DNA of 64,000 bases, taken from positions 62,001 through 126,000 of the forward strand of contig JAEZCT010000022.1 in assembly GCA_023433405.1 (NCBI GenBank), given 5' to 3'. Within the stretch, counting starts at the first letter, position 1. Each line of letters opens with the position of its first letter. The notes beneath the pieces were generated by a model. That model did no database searches, had not been told where the DNA came from, and saw nothing but the letters and a program-made list of their open reading frames with translations. This DNA comes from Bacillota bacterium. Its GTDB lineage: Bacteria > Bacillota > Clostridia > Oscillospirales > Ruminococcaceae. Shown piece by piece: positions 8,644 to 16,114 of the stretch. The position numbers were made by a program, and so were the translations under genes.

Positions 8644-9966
8644 ATGGATCTGTTTGACAAGCTCAGAATCCTTTCTGAGGGCGCAAAGTATGATGTGGCC
8701 TGTACCTCAAGCGGGGTGGATCGCAAGGCGGAAAAGGGCGGCATTGGCAACGCGCAGGCATGCGGGTTCTGCCACAGCTTTGCGGGAGACGGGCGATGCA
8801 TCACCCTGCTTAAGGTGCTGTTAAGCAACGCCTGTGTCTATGACTGCAAATACTGCGTCAACCGTCGTTCCGCCGATGTGCCCCGCGCCACCTTTACGCC
8901 CCGCGAGCTTGCCGAGCTTACCATAAGCTTTTACCGCCGCAACTATATCGAGGGCCTGTTCTTAAGCTCCGGCGTTATTAAAAACCCCGACTACACTTGC
9001 GAACAAATGGTCGAAGTTCTGCGCATCCTGCGCGAGGAATATAAGTTTGGCGGGTACATTCACGCCAAGGCAATTCCGGGGGCGGATAGCGTCCAGCTTT
9101 CCCGCTTGGGAATGCTCGCCGACCGCATGAGTGTCAACATCGAGCTGCCCTCCCAGCAAAGCCTTGGGCTCTTGGCACCCGATAAATCCAAAGTATCCAT
9201 CCTAAAGCCCATGGGCTTTTTGACCGGACGCATCCGCGAAAACTCCTCCGACCTGGTGCGCTACCGCAACGCGCCCCGCTTTGTACCGGCAGGGCAAAGC
9301 ACGCAGATGATTGTGGGGGCGTCCCCCGAAAGCGACCTTCACATTCTCAACCTTGCCGAGAGCCTGTATAAGCGCTACAGCCTAAAGCGAGTGTTTTTTT
9401 CGGCGTATATGCCGGTTTCGGAGAACCCCCTGCTGCCCGCCGTCTCCACAAAGCCCCCGCTTTTGCGGGAGCACCGGCTGTACCAGGCCGACTGGCTATT
9501 GCGGTTTTATGGCTTTGAGGCAAAAGAGCTGCTGGATGAGGCTCACCAGAGCTTTAACCCCTATATTGACCCCAAGTGCAACTGGGCGCTAAACCATATG
9601 GAGCAGTTCCCCGTAGAGGTTAACCGTGCGCCGATGGAAACGCTCCTGCGTGTGCCCGGCGTAGGGCTAAACAGCGCGAAACGCATTTTAACCGCGCGCC
9701 GGATTGGCCCACTAAGCTTTGAAGACCTTAAAAAGCTCGGCGTTGTGGTTAAGAGGGCGCAGTATTTTCTGCTGTGCAAGGGACGCGCGGCGGAGGGCCT
9801 TAAGGTGACGCAGGACGCCGTGCTGCGGGCGCTGATGAGTGAAAAGGCGCTGGGAATGTACTACCACGATATGCCGTATTCGCAGGATTCCGAACAGCTT
9901 TCGCTGTTCGGGGCAACCGCTGTATTACAGGAGGATGTAAGAGCATGCTTAACCGGACAGATGTAG
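8644..9966 (+). CDS. Radical SAM protein with C-terminal helix-hairpin-helix, putative DNA modification/repair
   Basis: The 440-residue protein has the radical SAM CX3CX2C motif at C64, C68 and C71. A helix-hairpin-helix follows near 332-355 (VPGVGLNSAKRIL), a non-sequence-specific DNA-binding element. This matches the family known as putative DNA modification/repair radical SAM protein, which co-occurs with the DUF4130-type protein encoded next and often with uracil-DNA-glycosylase-like domains. Four more N-terminal cysteines (C20, C40, C43, C52) could bind an auxiliary cluster. The gene ends inside the next one (22-base overlap). The reaction is unknown. Confidence 0.87.
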   Translation: MDLFDKLRILSEGAKYDVACTSSGVDRKAEKGGIGNAQACGFCHSFAGDGRCITLLKVLLSNACVYDCKYCVNRRSADVPRATFTPRELAELTISFYRRNYIEGLFLSSGVIKNPDYTCEQMVEVLRILREEYKFGGYIHAKAIPGADSVQLSRLGMLADRMSVNIELPSQQSLGLLAPDKSKVSILKPMGFLTGRIRENSSDLVRYRNAPRFVPAGQSTQMIVGASPESDLHILNLAESLYKRYSLKRVFFSAYMPVSENPLLPAVSTKPPLLREHRLYQADWLLRFYGFEAKELLDEAHQSFNPYIDPKCNWALNHMEQFPVEVNRAPMETLLRVPGVGLNSAKRILTARRIGPLSFEDLKKLGVVVKRAQYFLLCKGRAAEGLKVTQDAVLRALMSEKALGMYYHDMPYSQDSEQLSLFGATAVLQEDVRACLTGQM

Positions 9967-10784
9967 TCTATCGCTACGACGGCAGCTTTGAAGGGCTGAT
10001 GTGCTGCGTGTTTGAAAGCTATGAGAAGAAGGAGCTGCCCTGCTCCATCCTCTCTCCCGCCGATGACCAGGTGACGCTTTTTGCCGTAAAGGAGATTGTA
10101 ACCGACCCCGCAAAGGCCGCGCGGGTACAGTCTGCAATCCCCAAAAGCATGGGGGAGGAGGTCTATCCCTTTATCCAGCGGGCCTTTTTAACCTGCCTGA
10201 CCGAACGCGAGCGCTATATCCTTCAATTTCTTCGGCTTGGGTTTTCCTATGGCTCTTTGGTTATGGATATGCTTGCCGACGATACGGTGGATATCCTCAC
10301 AAAGGCGGTGCGATATCTCGAGCGTGAGGCGCACCTGTTTAAGGAGTTCATCCGCTTTTCGGATTATAGCGGTGTGCTGGTGAGCGAAATTGAGCCGAAT
10401 AATGTGGTGCTGCCGCTATTGGTGGAGCATTTTTGCCCCCGAATCCCTGAGGAGCGGTTTCTAATATATGATAAGGTACACGGTATGGCGCTGATGTACG
10501 AACCATATGAGCCGGTGATTGTGGAGTGTGATTCTTTGGAGTTGCCGGAGGAGCAGCAAAAGGAGCTGGATACCCGCGCTCTATGGCAGCTGTTTTACGA
10601 TACCATTGAGGTACAAGGGCGGCATAATGAGCGTTGCCGCCTGGGGCATATGCCCAAACGCTATTGGAAGCACATGACCGAGTTTAACCGCCCGCCGCGC
10701 AAGGCGGCGTCCACCCCCGTATATGAGGGGGAACCGGCGCTGCTTGCACGGAAGCAATCGGCACCCCCCGTTCTGGCGGGCTGA
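9945..10784 (+). CDS. TIGR03915/DUF4130-type putative DNA metabolism protein
   Basis: The 279-residue protein matches the partner family of the radical SAM-HhH protein. It opens with VVYRYDGSFEGLMCCVFESY, the hallmark N-terminus, and ends with the basic RLGHMPKRYWKHMTEF segment. No fused uracil-DNA glycosylase domain is present, unlike many homologues. AGGAGG precedes the ATG inside the upstream gene, so the two are co-translated. A function in DNA repair or base modification is inferred only from family association; no catalytic motif is obvious to me. Confidence 0.85.
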   Translation: MLNRTDVVYRYDGSFEGLMCCVFESYEKKELPCSILSPADDQVTLFAVKEIVTDPAKAARVQSAIPKSMGEEVYPFIQRAFLTCLTERERYILQFLRLGFSYGSLVMDMLADDTVDILTKAVRYLEREAHLFKEFIRFSDYSGVLVSEIEPNNVVLPLLVEHFCPRIPEERFLIYDKVHGMALMYEPYEPVIVECDSLELPEEQQKELDTRALWQLFYDTIEVQGRHNERCRLGHMPKRYWKHMTEFNRPPRKAASTPVYEGEPALLARKQSAPPVLAG

Positions 10785-11064
10785 AGCTTGCGTTGTTTGC
10801 GGGTAGTAAAGCAGCTTAGCAGCCTCCGAAAGCTCAGCGGAAGCATGTATTATGTGTGCCATGCGGATTGCTCCAGGCTGTTATGAAGATTGCTTTACTA
10901 TATACAGCCTGTAATTACTGTGTTATACCATAACGGGAATTACAGGCCACCCGATTATTTCTTCGTCGCGGGTAAGGCAGCCGTCCAAATTGCCCAGCTA
11001 ACGACGATTTGCCCATAGCGCAAACTCCTTGTGTTCCGGCGTAATTTCTTACGCGACAAAACGG

Positions 11065-11106
11065 ACGAAAGAGGGAGGCAGTGATAAAACTGCCTCCCTC
11101 TTTCGT
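11065..11106. terminator. Strong hairpin terminator
   Basis: A perfect 18-base stem (ACGAAAGAGGGAGGCAGT and its complement) closes a six-base loop between two convergent genes. T-rich sequence follows on the plus strand. It probably ends transcription from both sides. Confidence 0.7.
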
Positions 11107-11153
11107 TGTTTCCGGGGGTGATACCGACCTGTTTTAACTATAGTTCGAGAGTA

Positions 11154-11255
11154 ATACTATTCTCCGATAAAAGTGTTGATAATAATCCACGTCAAAATTC
11201 ATAAATTAAAGATTTTGACTTGATTTTTATACACTTTTTAATCGGATAATAGTAT
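11154..11255 (+). mobile_element. MITE-like palindromic element, type B
   Basis: The ends are ATACTATTCTCCGAT and ATCGGATAATAGTAT, the outer arms AAAGTGT/ACACTTT and the core GTCAAAA...TTTTGAC. Compared with type A both arms are changed in matching fashion. It abuts the hcp stop codon. Confidence 0.88.
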
Positions 11256-11259
11256 AATT

Positions 11260-12888
11260 CTAAGATAGCAGCACCGCCATATCATCTTCCGCGTCGCCAA
11301 TGCCCGCTATGCCAAACTGCTCCACCAATAGGTTTGCAACGTTTGGGGATAAAAACGCGGGCAGGGTGGGACCTAGGTGGATGTTTTTTACCCCAAGGAA
11401 TAAGAGCGCCAGCAGAACAATGACCGCCTTTTGCTCATACCACGCTATATTGTAGGCAATCGGCAGCTTGTTGATGTCGTCAAGCCCGAATACCTCCTTT
11501 AGCTTAAGTGCAATGACAGCCAGAGAATAGGAGTCGTTGCACTGTCCCGCGTCCAGCACACGGGGGATGCCGCCGATATCCCCGAGGTTAAGCTTGTTAT
11601 AACGGTATTTTGCGCAGCCCGCAGTGAGGATAACCGTATCCTTGGGCAGGGTCTCGGCAAACCGGGTGTAATACTCGCGGCTTTTCATGCGCCCGTCGCA
11701 GCCTGCCATGACAATAAACTTTTTAATCGCACCCGTTTTAACCGCATCCACCACCTTATCCGCAAGCGCAAGCACCTGGTTGTGGGCAAAGCCGCCGACG
11801 ATGCTTCCGGTCTCGATCTCCTGAGGCGGGGGAAGGGTCTTGGCTAGAGATATAAGGGGTGCGAAGTCCTTCTGACCGTTCTCATCCGCCACAATATGCG
11901 GGCAGCCGTTTAGGCCGCTTGCGCCGGTGGTAAAGATACGCGACTTAACCTCCTCGCTCTTGGGGGGAACAATACAGTTGGTGGTAAACAGTATGGGCCC
12001 GTGAAACGACTCAAACTCACCGGTCTGTTTCCACCACGCGTTGCCGTAGTTGCCCGCAAAATGGGCATACTTTTTAAACGCAGGGTAGTAGTGGGCGGGC
12101 AGCATCTCGCTGTGGGTATACACATCCACGCCAGAGCCTTCGGTCTGCTCCAGCAGCTGCGCGAGGTCGGTAAGGTCATGGCCCGAGATTAGGATGGCGG
12201 GGTTACTCCGTACACCGATATTGACAGAGGTAATTTCGGGGTGCCCGAAGCGGGAGGTGTTGGCCTCGTCCAGCAGCGCCATGCCCTTTACACCGTATTC
12301 TCCGGTTTTCAGGGTTAGAGCGGTCAGCTCCGGTACGGTGAGGGTGTCGTCCAGCGTGGCGGCAAGGGCCTCGTAGAGAAAGGCGTACAGCTCGTCGCTT
12401 TCTTTCCCAAGATTCTTCGCGTGCTCCGCATAAGCGGCCAGCCCCTTTACGCCGTAGGTGATAAGCTCGCGCAGGGAACGGATGTCCTCATCCTGTGTTG
12501 CCAGCACGCCCACGGAGGAAGCCTTGGCGAGCATCCCTTCCCTGCTGTCTGCACAAAAGGTGGCAGCGTCATGCAGATCCTTGGGGAGTACCGGCATTTT
12601 CAGCGTTTCCCTAAGCGCAAGCAGCGCCGTAAGCTGGCGCTCGATCGCTTCACCGTCAAAGTTTGCGTTGGTAATGGTCATAAAAAGTCCGCGCAGCACC
12701 TCACCGTTTATTGCGCCCAGTGTGCTTACCTCGGCGCCGCTTTTTATGACCAGCTGCGCGATGCCCTTGAGGGTGTAGATCAAAAGATCCTGAAGAGATG
12801 CGGTATCTTCGGTTTTACCGCAAACGCCGCGCATGGTGCAGCCCTTGCCGCCCGCGGCCTCCTGACATTGATAACAAAACATGCTCAT
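11260..12888 (-). CDS. hcp: Hydroxylamine reductase / hybrid-cluster protein
   Basis: The 542-residue protein starts MSMFCYQCQE and continues with the Cys-rich GC...GVCGK segment that binds the N-terminal iron-sulfur cluster. The C-terminal half carries the hybrid-cluster ligands, visible in FTTGASGLNGCPHI and TAGCAKYRYNKL. Hcp reduces hydroxylamine and, in characterised bacteria, nitric oxide, and is induced by nitrosative stress. AGGAGG lies seven bases before the ATG. The neighbouring ferredoxin-like gene is a likely electron donor, and the divergent Crp/Fnr regulator is a likely controller. Confidence 0.95.
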   Translation of the reverse strand: MSMFCYQCQEAAGGKGCTMRGVCGKTEDTASLQDLLIYTLKGIAQLVIKSGAEVSTLGAINGEVLRGLFMTITNANFDGEAIERQLTALLALRETLKMPVLPKDLHDAATFCADSREGMLAKASSVGVLATQDEDIRSLRELITYGVKGLAAYAEHAKNLGKESDELYAFLYEALAATLDDTLTVPELTALTLKTGEYGVKGMALLDEANTSRFGHPEITSVNIGVRSNPAILISGHDLTDLAQLLEQTEGSGVDVYTHSEMLPAHYYPAFKKYAHFAGNYGNAWWKQTGEFESFHGPILFTTNCIVPPKSEEVKSRIFTTGASGLNGCPHIVADENGQKDFAPLISLAKTLPPPQEIETGSIVGGFAHNQVLALADKVVDAVKTGAIKKFIVMAGCDGRMKSREYYTRFAETLPKDTVILTAGCAKYRYNKLNLGDIGGIPRVLDAGQCNDSYSLAVIALKLKEVFGLDDINKLPIAYNIAWYEQKAVIVLLALLFLGVKNIHLGPTLPAFLSPNVANLLVEQFGIAGIGDAEDDMAVLLS

Positions 12889-12975
12889 ATCATTTCCTCC
12901 TAAATTTATTTTGGTCTATATAAAGGCGAGTGAAGGCAGGCTGCTATAATAATCCCGTTTTAAACAAAATAGGTA

Positions 12976-13716
12976 TTATTCCAGCACACGGCCGTCGGTG
13001 GAGATGGTGACTACCTGCCAGGGAATAAACTTTCCGCTTTGCTGCAACGCACGCTTCACCGCGTTCTCAATACCGCCGCAGCAGGGGACCTCCATACGCA
13101 CCACGGTGACGCTTTTAATGCTGTTGTTTTCGAGTATAGCCGTGAGCTTTTCGCTGTAGTCGCCCTCGTCAAGCTTTGGACAGCCGATGAGGGTGACGCG
13201 ATTTTTAATAAACCGGTTGTGAAAATCGCCATAGGCATAGGCTGCGCAGTCTGCGGCTACCAGCAGGTTCGCGTTCTCAAAGTAGGGCGCGTTTATCGGC
13301 ACAAGCTTAATCTGCACCGGCCACTGGGTCAGTCGGCTGCTTACATTCTCCTCGACATGCCCGCCGCCGTGGGAATGCGCCTCCTCCGCAGACGGTGCGC
13401 GCGCGATTGCTTTGGAGTGGCTTCCCGGGCAGCCGCAGGGCAGGGGGGCAGAGGGTGCGGAATGCCCGGTTTTTTTGCCGGCATCTTTGTGCCGTGCAAC
13501 CGCCTGCTCGTCATAGGCGGCCGCTTCGCGCAGCTCAAAGGTAATAGCGCCGGTGGGGCAGGCTGGCAGGCAGTCACCTAGGCCGTCGCAGTAGTCGTCT
13601 CGCAAAAGCTTTGCCTTACCGTCCACCATGCCAATGGCGCCTTCGTGGCAGGCCTCGGCGCACAGCCCGCAGCCGTTGCATAGAGCTTCGTCTATTTTAA
13701 TAATTTTTCGTAACAT
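12976..13716 (-). CDS. 4Fe-4S ferredoxin-domain protein linked to hcp
   Basis: The N-terminal 60 residues hold two ferredoxin clusters: CNGCGLCAEAC and a second CDGLGDCLPAC, with a two-residue insertion in the usual CXXC part. A His/Gly-rich linker follows, with HSHGGGH and a CGCPGS motif. The C-terminal domain contains VPCCGGIENAV. This two-part architecture is common beside hcp in Clostridia and suggests an electron-transfer partner of Hcp. A GTG nine bases upstream (13725) is possible, but the ATG at 13716 follows GGTGAG at a usual distance. The middle of the protein is low in complexity. Confidence 0.85.
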   Translation of the reverse strand: MLRKIIKIDEALCNGCGLCAEACHEGAIGMVDGKAKLLRDDYCDGLGDCLPACPTGAITFELREAAAYDEQAVARHKDAGKKTGHSAPSAPLPCGCPGSHSKAIARAPSAEEAHSHGGGHVEENVSSRLTQWPVQIKLVPINAPYFENANLLVAADCAAYAYGDFHNRFIKNRVTLIGCPKLDEGDYSEKLTAILENNSIKSVTVVRMEVPCCGGIENAVKRALQQSGKFIPWQVVTISTDGRVLE

Positions 13717-13749
13717 CGTTCTCACCGTTTCCCTTTCAAAATTTTCTGT

Positions 13750-13778
13750 TTGACTTCATGACCCTATCTTACTATGAT
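13750..13778 (+). promoter_or_regulatory. Promoter of the Crp/Fnr regulator gene
   Basis: TTGACT (13750-13755) and TATGAT (13773-13778) are separated by 17 bases. The ATG at 13758 lies inside this promoter, so it cannot be the translation start used from it. Confidence 0.7.
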
Positions 13779-13790
13779 GAAGAGAATAAG

Positions 13791-13810
13791 TCTGTTGGTT
13801 TTACAACAGA
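13791..13810. promoter_or_regulatory. Candidate Crp/Fnr-type operator
   Basis: A 20-base palindrome, TCTGTTG-N6-CAACAGA, lies just past the predicted transcription start and between the divergent regulator and ferredoxin/hcp genes. Its geometry (two half-sites, six-base centre) is that of Crp/Fnr family sites, so auto-regulation and control of hcp are plausible. Confidence 0.6.
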
Positions 13811-13826
13811 AAAAGGACGGATTATT

Positions 13827-14489
13827 GTGTTGAAAGAAAATTTACTGCCGCTAAAGGCTTCCGCGCTGTTTGCGGGCATTGCCGATGCCGACCTTTCCCC
13901 CCTGCTCTCCTGCCTTGGGGCGACGATAAAGGCCTACGCAAAGAACCAGACGGTGTTTTTAAGCGGAGATACCCCCGCAAACCTGGGGGTTGTGCTATCC
14001 GGCCAGGTGCAGGTGTTTCAGGAGGACTACTATGGAAACAAGAGCATCTTTGCCCATATTGCGGCGGGGGGCCTGTTTGCGGAGGCATTTGCCTTTGCGC
14101 AAATAAAAGCGCTCCCGGTCAGCGTCATGACGACGACCGAAAGCGAGTTGCTTTTTATCGACTGCAAGCGCCTATCCGCGCCCTGTATGAGCGCGTGTGC
14201 CTTTCACAGCCGGTTGATTGGGAATATGATGGGTATTCTTGCCCGCAAAAATATCGCGCTTACCCAAAAGCTTGAGCTTGCGGCAAAGCGCACCACGCGG
14301 GAGAAGCTGATGGCATACCTATCCGCCGAGGCAAAACGGGCGGGGAGCGGACAGTTTTACATCCCCTTTAACCGTCAGGAGCTTGCCGATTACCTGTGCG
14401 TGGAGCGCAGCGCCATGTCCGCCGAGCTTGGCAAGCTGCGGGATGAAGGTGTAATGCGTTTTCACAAAAATGAGTTTGAGCTGTTGTAG
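13827..14489 (+). CDS. Crp/Fnr family transcriptional regulator
   Basis: A cyclic-nucleotide-binding-like beta-roll (about residues 10-110) is followed by a dimer helix and a winged helix-turn-helix (FNRQELADYLCVERSAMSAEL). The cAMP-binding residues of CRP are not evident, so it probably senses something else, such as NO or redox through haem or cysteines. The start is set at the GTG at 13827, nine or so bases after AAAGGA. The longer frame from 13758 would start inside the promoter. It is divergent from the hcp operon, as regulators of hcp often are (HcpR-like). Confidence 0.88.
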   Translation: MLKENLLPLKASALFAGIADADLSPLLSCLGATIKAYAKNQTVFLSGDTPANLGVVLSGQVQVFQEDYYGNKSIFAHIAAGGLFAEAFAFAQIKALPVSVMTTTESELLFIDCKRLSAPCMSACAFHSRLIGNMMGILARKNIALTQKLELAAKRTTREKLMAYLSAEAKRAGSGQFYIPFNRQELADYLCVERSAMSAELGKLRDEGVMRFHKNEFELL

Positions 14490-14490
14490 C

Positions 14491-15651
14491 CTAAAGACCA
14501 AAGTAGTCGCAGATAAACATGGCGTTAGAAAGGTACAGGCGCTCGTAATAGCCATCTAGGTTCATGCCAATGATCTGGGTAATCTTATTCAGGCGGTTTT
14601 TTAGGGTGTGCCGATGAATAAACAGCTTTTGGGAGGCCTCGGCGTTGTTGCAGGAGCAGGCGAAATACACCCGCAGGGTGTGAATGTAGTTGCCGCTGTG
14701 CTTTTTGTCATGCACAAACAGCTTGCTGAGTGCCTCCACCGAAAGCTCTACCGCGCGCCCGTCGGTTTGCAGCTGCTCAAAGAGGCGAAAGAGGGGGAGG
14801 TTCTGGTAGGGGCAGATGCCCCGCTTGGCCCCAATGCGCTTTAGCTCCTCACAGCATTCCATGGCCTGGGAAAAGGCGTCGCTTAACTGCTCTTTGGGGG
14901 CAATGGAGCTTCCTACATACAGGTTCAGCCCCTCCTCAGCGGAGAGCAGCAAGAGCTGATTTGAAAGCTCGGGAACCAGGTCCCAAAAGGTGGTGTCGTC
15001 CCGCAGGGCAAGCACCAGCATGGCCTTATCCCCGGCAATCTCGGGTTTTAAAAAAAGGCACTTGCTTTGGATGCAGGATTGCAGCCGACGAATGCCCCGC
15101 TCCACCAGCTGGGGCGGGGTTTGCGTCGTTCCCGAGGGCTGGGCCAGCATCAGGCGCATACGCGATTCATGGGGAGCGCCCTGCCCCTCTCCGCCCGCGA
15201 TGTAGGCGCTCAGGCGCTCCCGCAGCACCTCAAGGTCGGGGTCTCGGCGTCCTGTCGCCTCCACTCCGATGTTGGAGAGAAGGACATGCAGGATATGGGA
15301 AAACGTCAGCTCCTTGGGCAGGCTGATTACCGGCAGACCATAGCGGTCCGCCTCCCTGATAATATACGCGGGAATCTCATGGATGTAATATCCCGGCTGT
15401 ATCAGGATGCCGCTGACCCCCCGCTCCTTGAGGTACGCAATCAGGTTGTTGTGCTTTGCTTCCTCATTTAGCCCATAGCCGGTGGTAACCAACAGCTCGC
15501 CGCGCTGAAGGGAGCCCGGCTCATCGAGTATCTCCATGACATTTGCCCACAGGATGCGGTTATTAAGACCCTTTTCCCCTGCCGCAACCACTGCGCCGGC
15601 AAACAGCCGGTGTTCTGTGATATGGCGCACCAGAAAATCCATCTGCGTCAC
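14491..15651 (-). CDS. PucR family transcriptional regulator
   Basis: The 386-residue protein has an N-terminal PucR domain (about 8-125, with RGELLVTTGYGL and GVSGILIQPGYYI). The middle GGDEF-like region is degenerate. The C-terminal PucR helix-turn-helix is typical (YFACSCNNAEASQKLFIHRH, then NRLNKITQIIG). PucR proteins sense purine, amino acid or other catabolic substrates. Its stop codon is one base from that of the convergent Crp/Fnr gene. Likely targets are the permease/oxidoreductase genes to its right. Confidence 0.9.
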   Translation of the reverse strand: MTQMDFLVRHITEHRLFAGAVVAAGEKGLNNRILWANVMEILDEPGSLQRGELLVTTGYGLNEEAKHNNLIAYLKERGVSGILIQPGYYIHEIPAYIIREADRYGLPVISLPKELTFSHILHVLLSNIGVEATGRRDPDLEVLRERLSAYIAGGEGQGAPHESRMRLMLAQPSGTTQTPPQLVERGIRRLQSCIQSKCLFLKPEIAGDKAMLVLALRDDTTFWDLVPELSNQLLLLSAEEGLNLYVGSSIAPKEQLSDAFSQAMECCEELKRIGAKRGICPYQNLPLFRLFEQLQTDGRAVELSVEALSKLFVHDKKHSGNYIHTLRVYFACSCNNAEASQKLFIHRHTLKNRLNKITQIIGMNLDGYYERLYLSNAMFICDYFGL

Positions 15652-15788
15652 TCCCCTTTGCGCTTTGCGTTATGGTTCATATCATAACGCAGTCTGCCCA
15701 AGATAGCAACAGCTTACACTATTCCCGTTATAAAACGTTAATGGCAAACTGTACTGCGAGGCACCGGTTTAAAAGGGTAGCGTCTATA

Positions 15789-15890
15789 ATACTAATCCCC
15801 TCAAAAAGAGTCGATAAAAATCCGCGTGAAAACCCATAAATTAAAGCTTTTCACTTGATTTTTATACTCTTTCAAATCGGATATTAGTAT
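15789..15890 (+). mobile_element. MITE-like palindromic element, type A, full length
   Basis: A 102-base copy from ATACTAATCCCC to ATTAGTAT, with arms AAAGAGT/ACTCTTT, ATAAAAATC/GATTTTTAT and GTGAAAA/TTTTCAC. A short extra AAAATCAAGTGAAAAG directly after it may be the remnant of another copy. Confidence 0.9.
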
Positions 15891-15948
15891 AAAATCAAGT
15901 GAAAAGTGACCTCTACCATTCTGCATTTTTAAGCGGACTATAAACACG

Positions 15949-15987
15949 CGAAGGCAGGGAGGGAACCGAGTTCCCTCCCTGCCTTCG
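15949..15987. terminator. Perfect hairpin, probable terminator of the permease unit
   Basis: An 18-base perfect stem (CGAAGGCAGGGAGGGAAC and its complement) closes a three-base loop. It lies downstream of the leftward permease gene. There is no long T run, so terminator function is likely rather than certain. Confidence 0.6.
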
Positions 15988-16000
15988 ATAAAAATTAGAG

Positions 16001-16033
16001 TGATAAGTGATAAGTGATAAGTGATAAGTGATA
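16001..16033. repeat. Short tandem repeat, unit TGATAAG
   Basis: Four perfect 7-base units and a partial fifth. There are no spacers, so it is not a CRISPR array. The copy number may vary by replication slippage. Confidence 0.85.
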
Positions 16034-16114
16034 TCAGAATAAAGCGAAATAGCTTAACCTGGTATGTACAAAAAGACAAGAAGCAGTATGAAGCAAAATG
16101 CATGGAGTGTTCAG

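Larger units (their letters stand above)
10785..11259. other. Intergenic region between the convergent DUF4130 gene and hcp
   Basis: No gene is supported. It holds an imperfect inverted repeat (GCCTGTAATT at 10908-10917, AATTACAGGC at 10938-10947), a strong terminator hairpin (11065-11106) and a type B MITE (11154-11255). Confidence 0.6.
15652..16114. other. Intergenic region with MITE, terminator and short tandem repeat
   Basis: No gene is supported in these 463 bases. It contains a type A MITE (15789-15890), a perfect hairpin (15949-15987) and a 7-base tandem repeat (16001-16033). A reading frame that crosses the MITE and tandem repeat has no coding character. Confidence 0.6.

Noticed and set aside
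13758..13826. Upstream ATG as start of the Crp/Fnr gene
   Set aside because: It lies between the -35 and -10 of the gene's own likely promoter and has no ribosome-binding site, and the added residues do not resemble the family's N-terminus.
14730..15326. A 198-codon rightward frame opposite the PucR gene
   Set aside because: Its Arg/Pro/Ala-rich composition is what the complement of a coding strand gives; there is no Shine-Dalgarno site.
16001..16033. Possible CRISPR-like repeat
   Set aside because: The 7-base units are directly adjacent, without spacers, and no cas genes are present. It is a simple tandem repeat.
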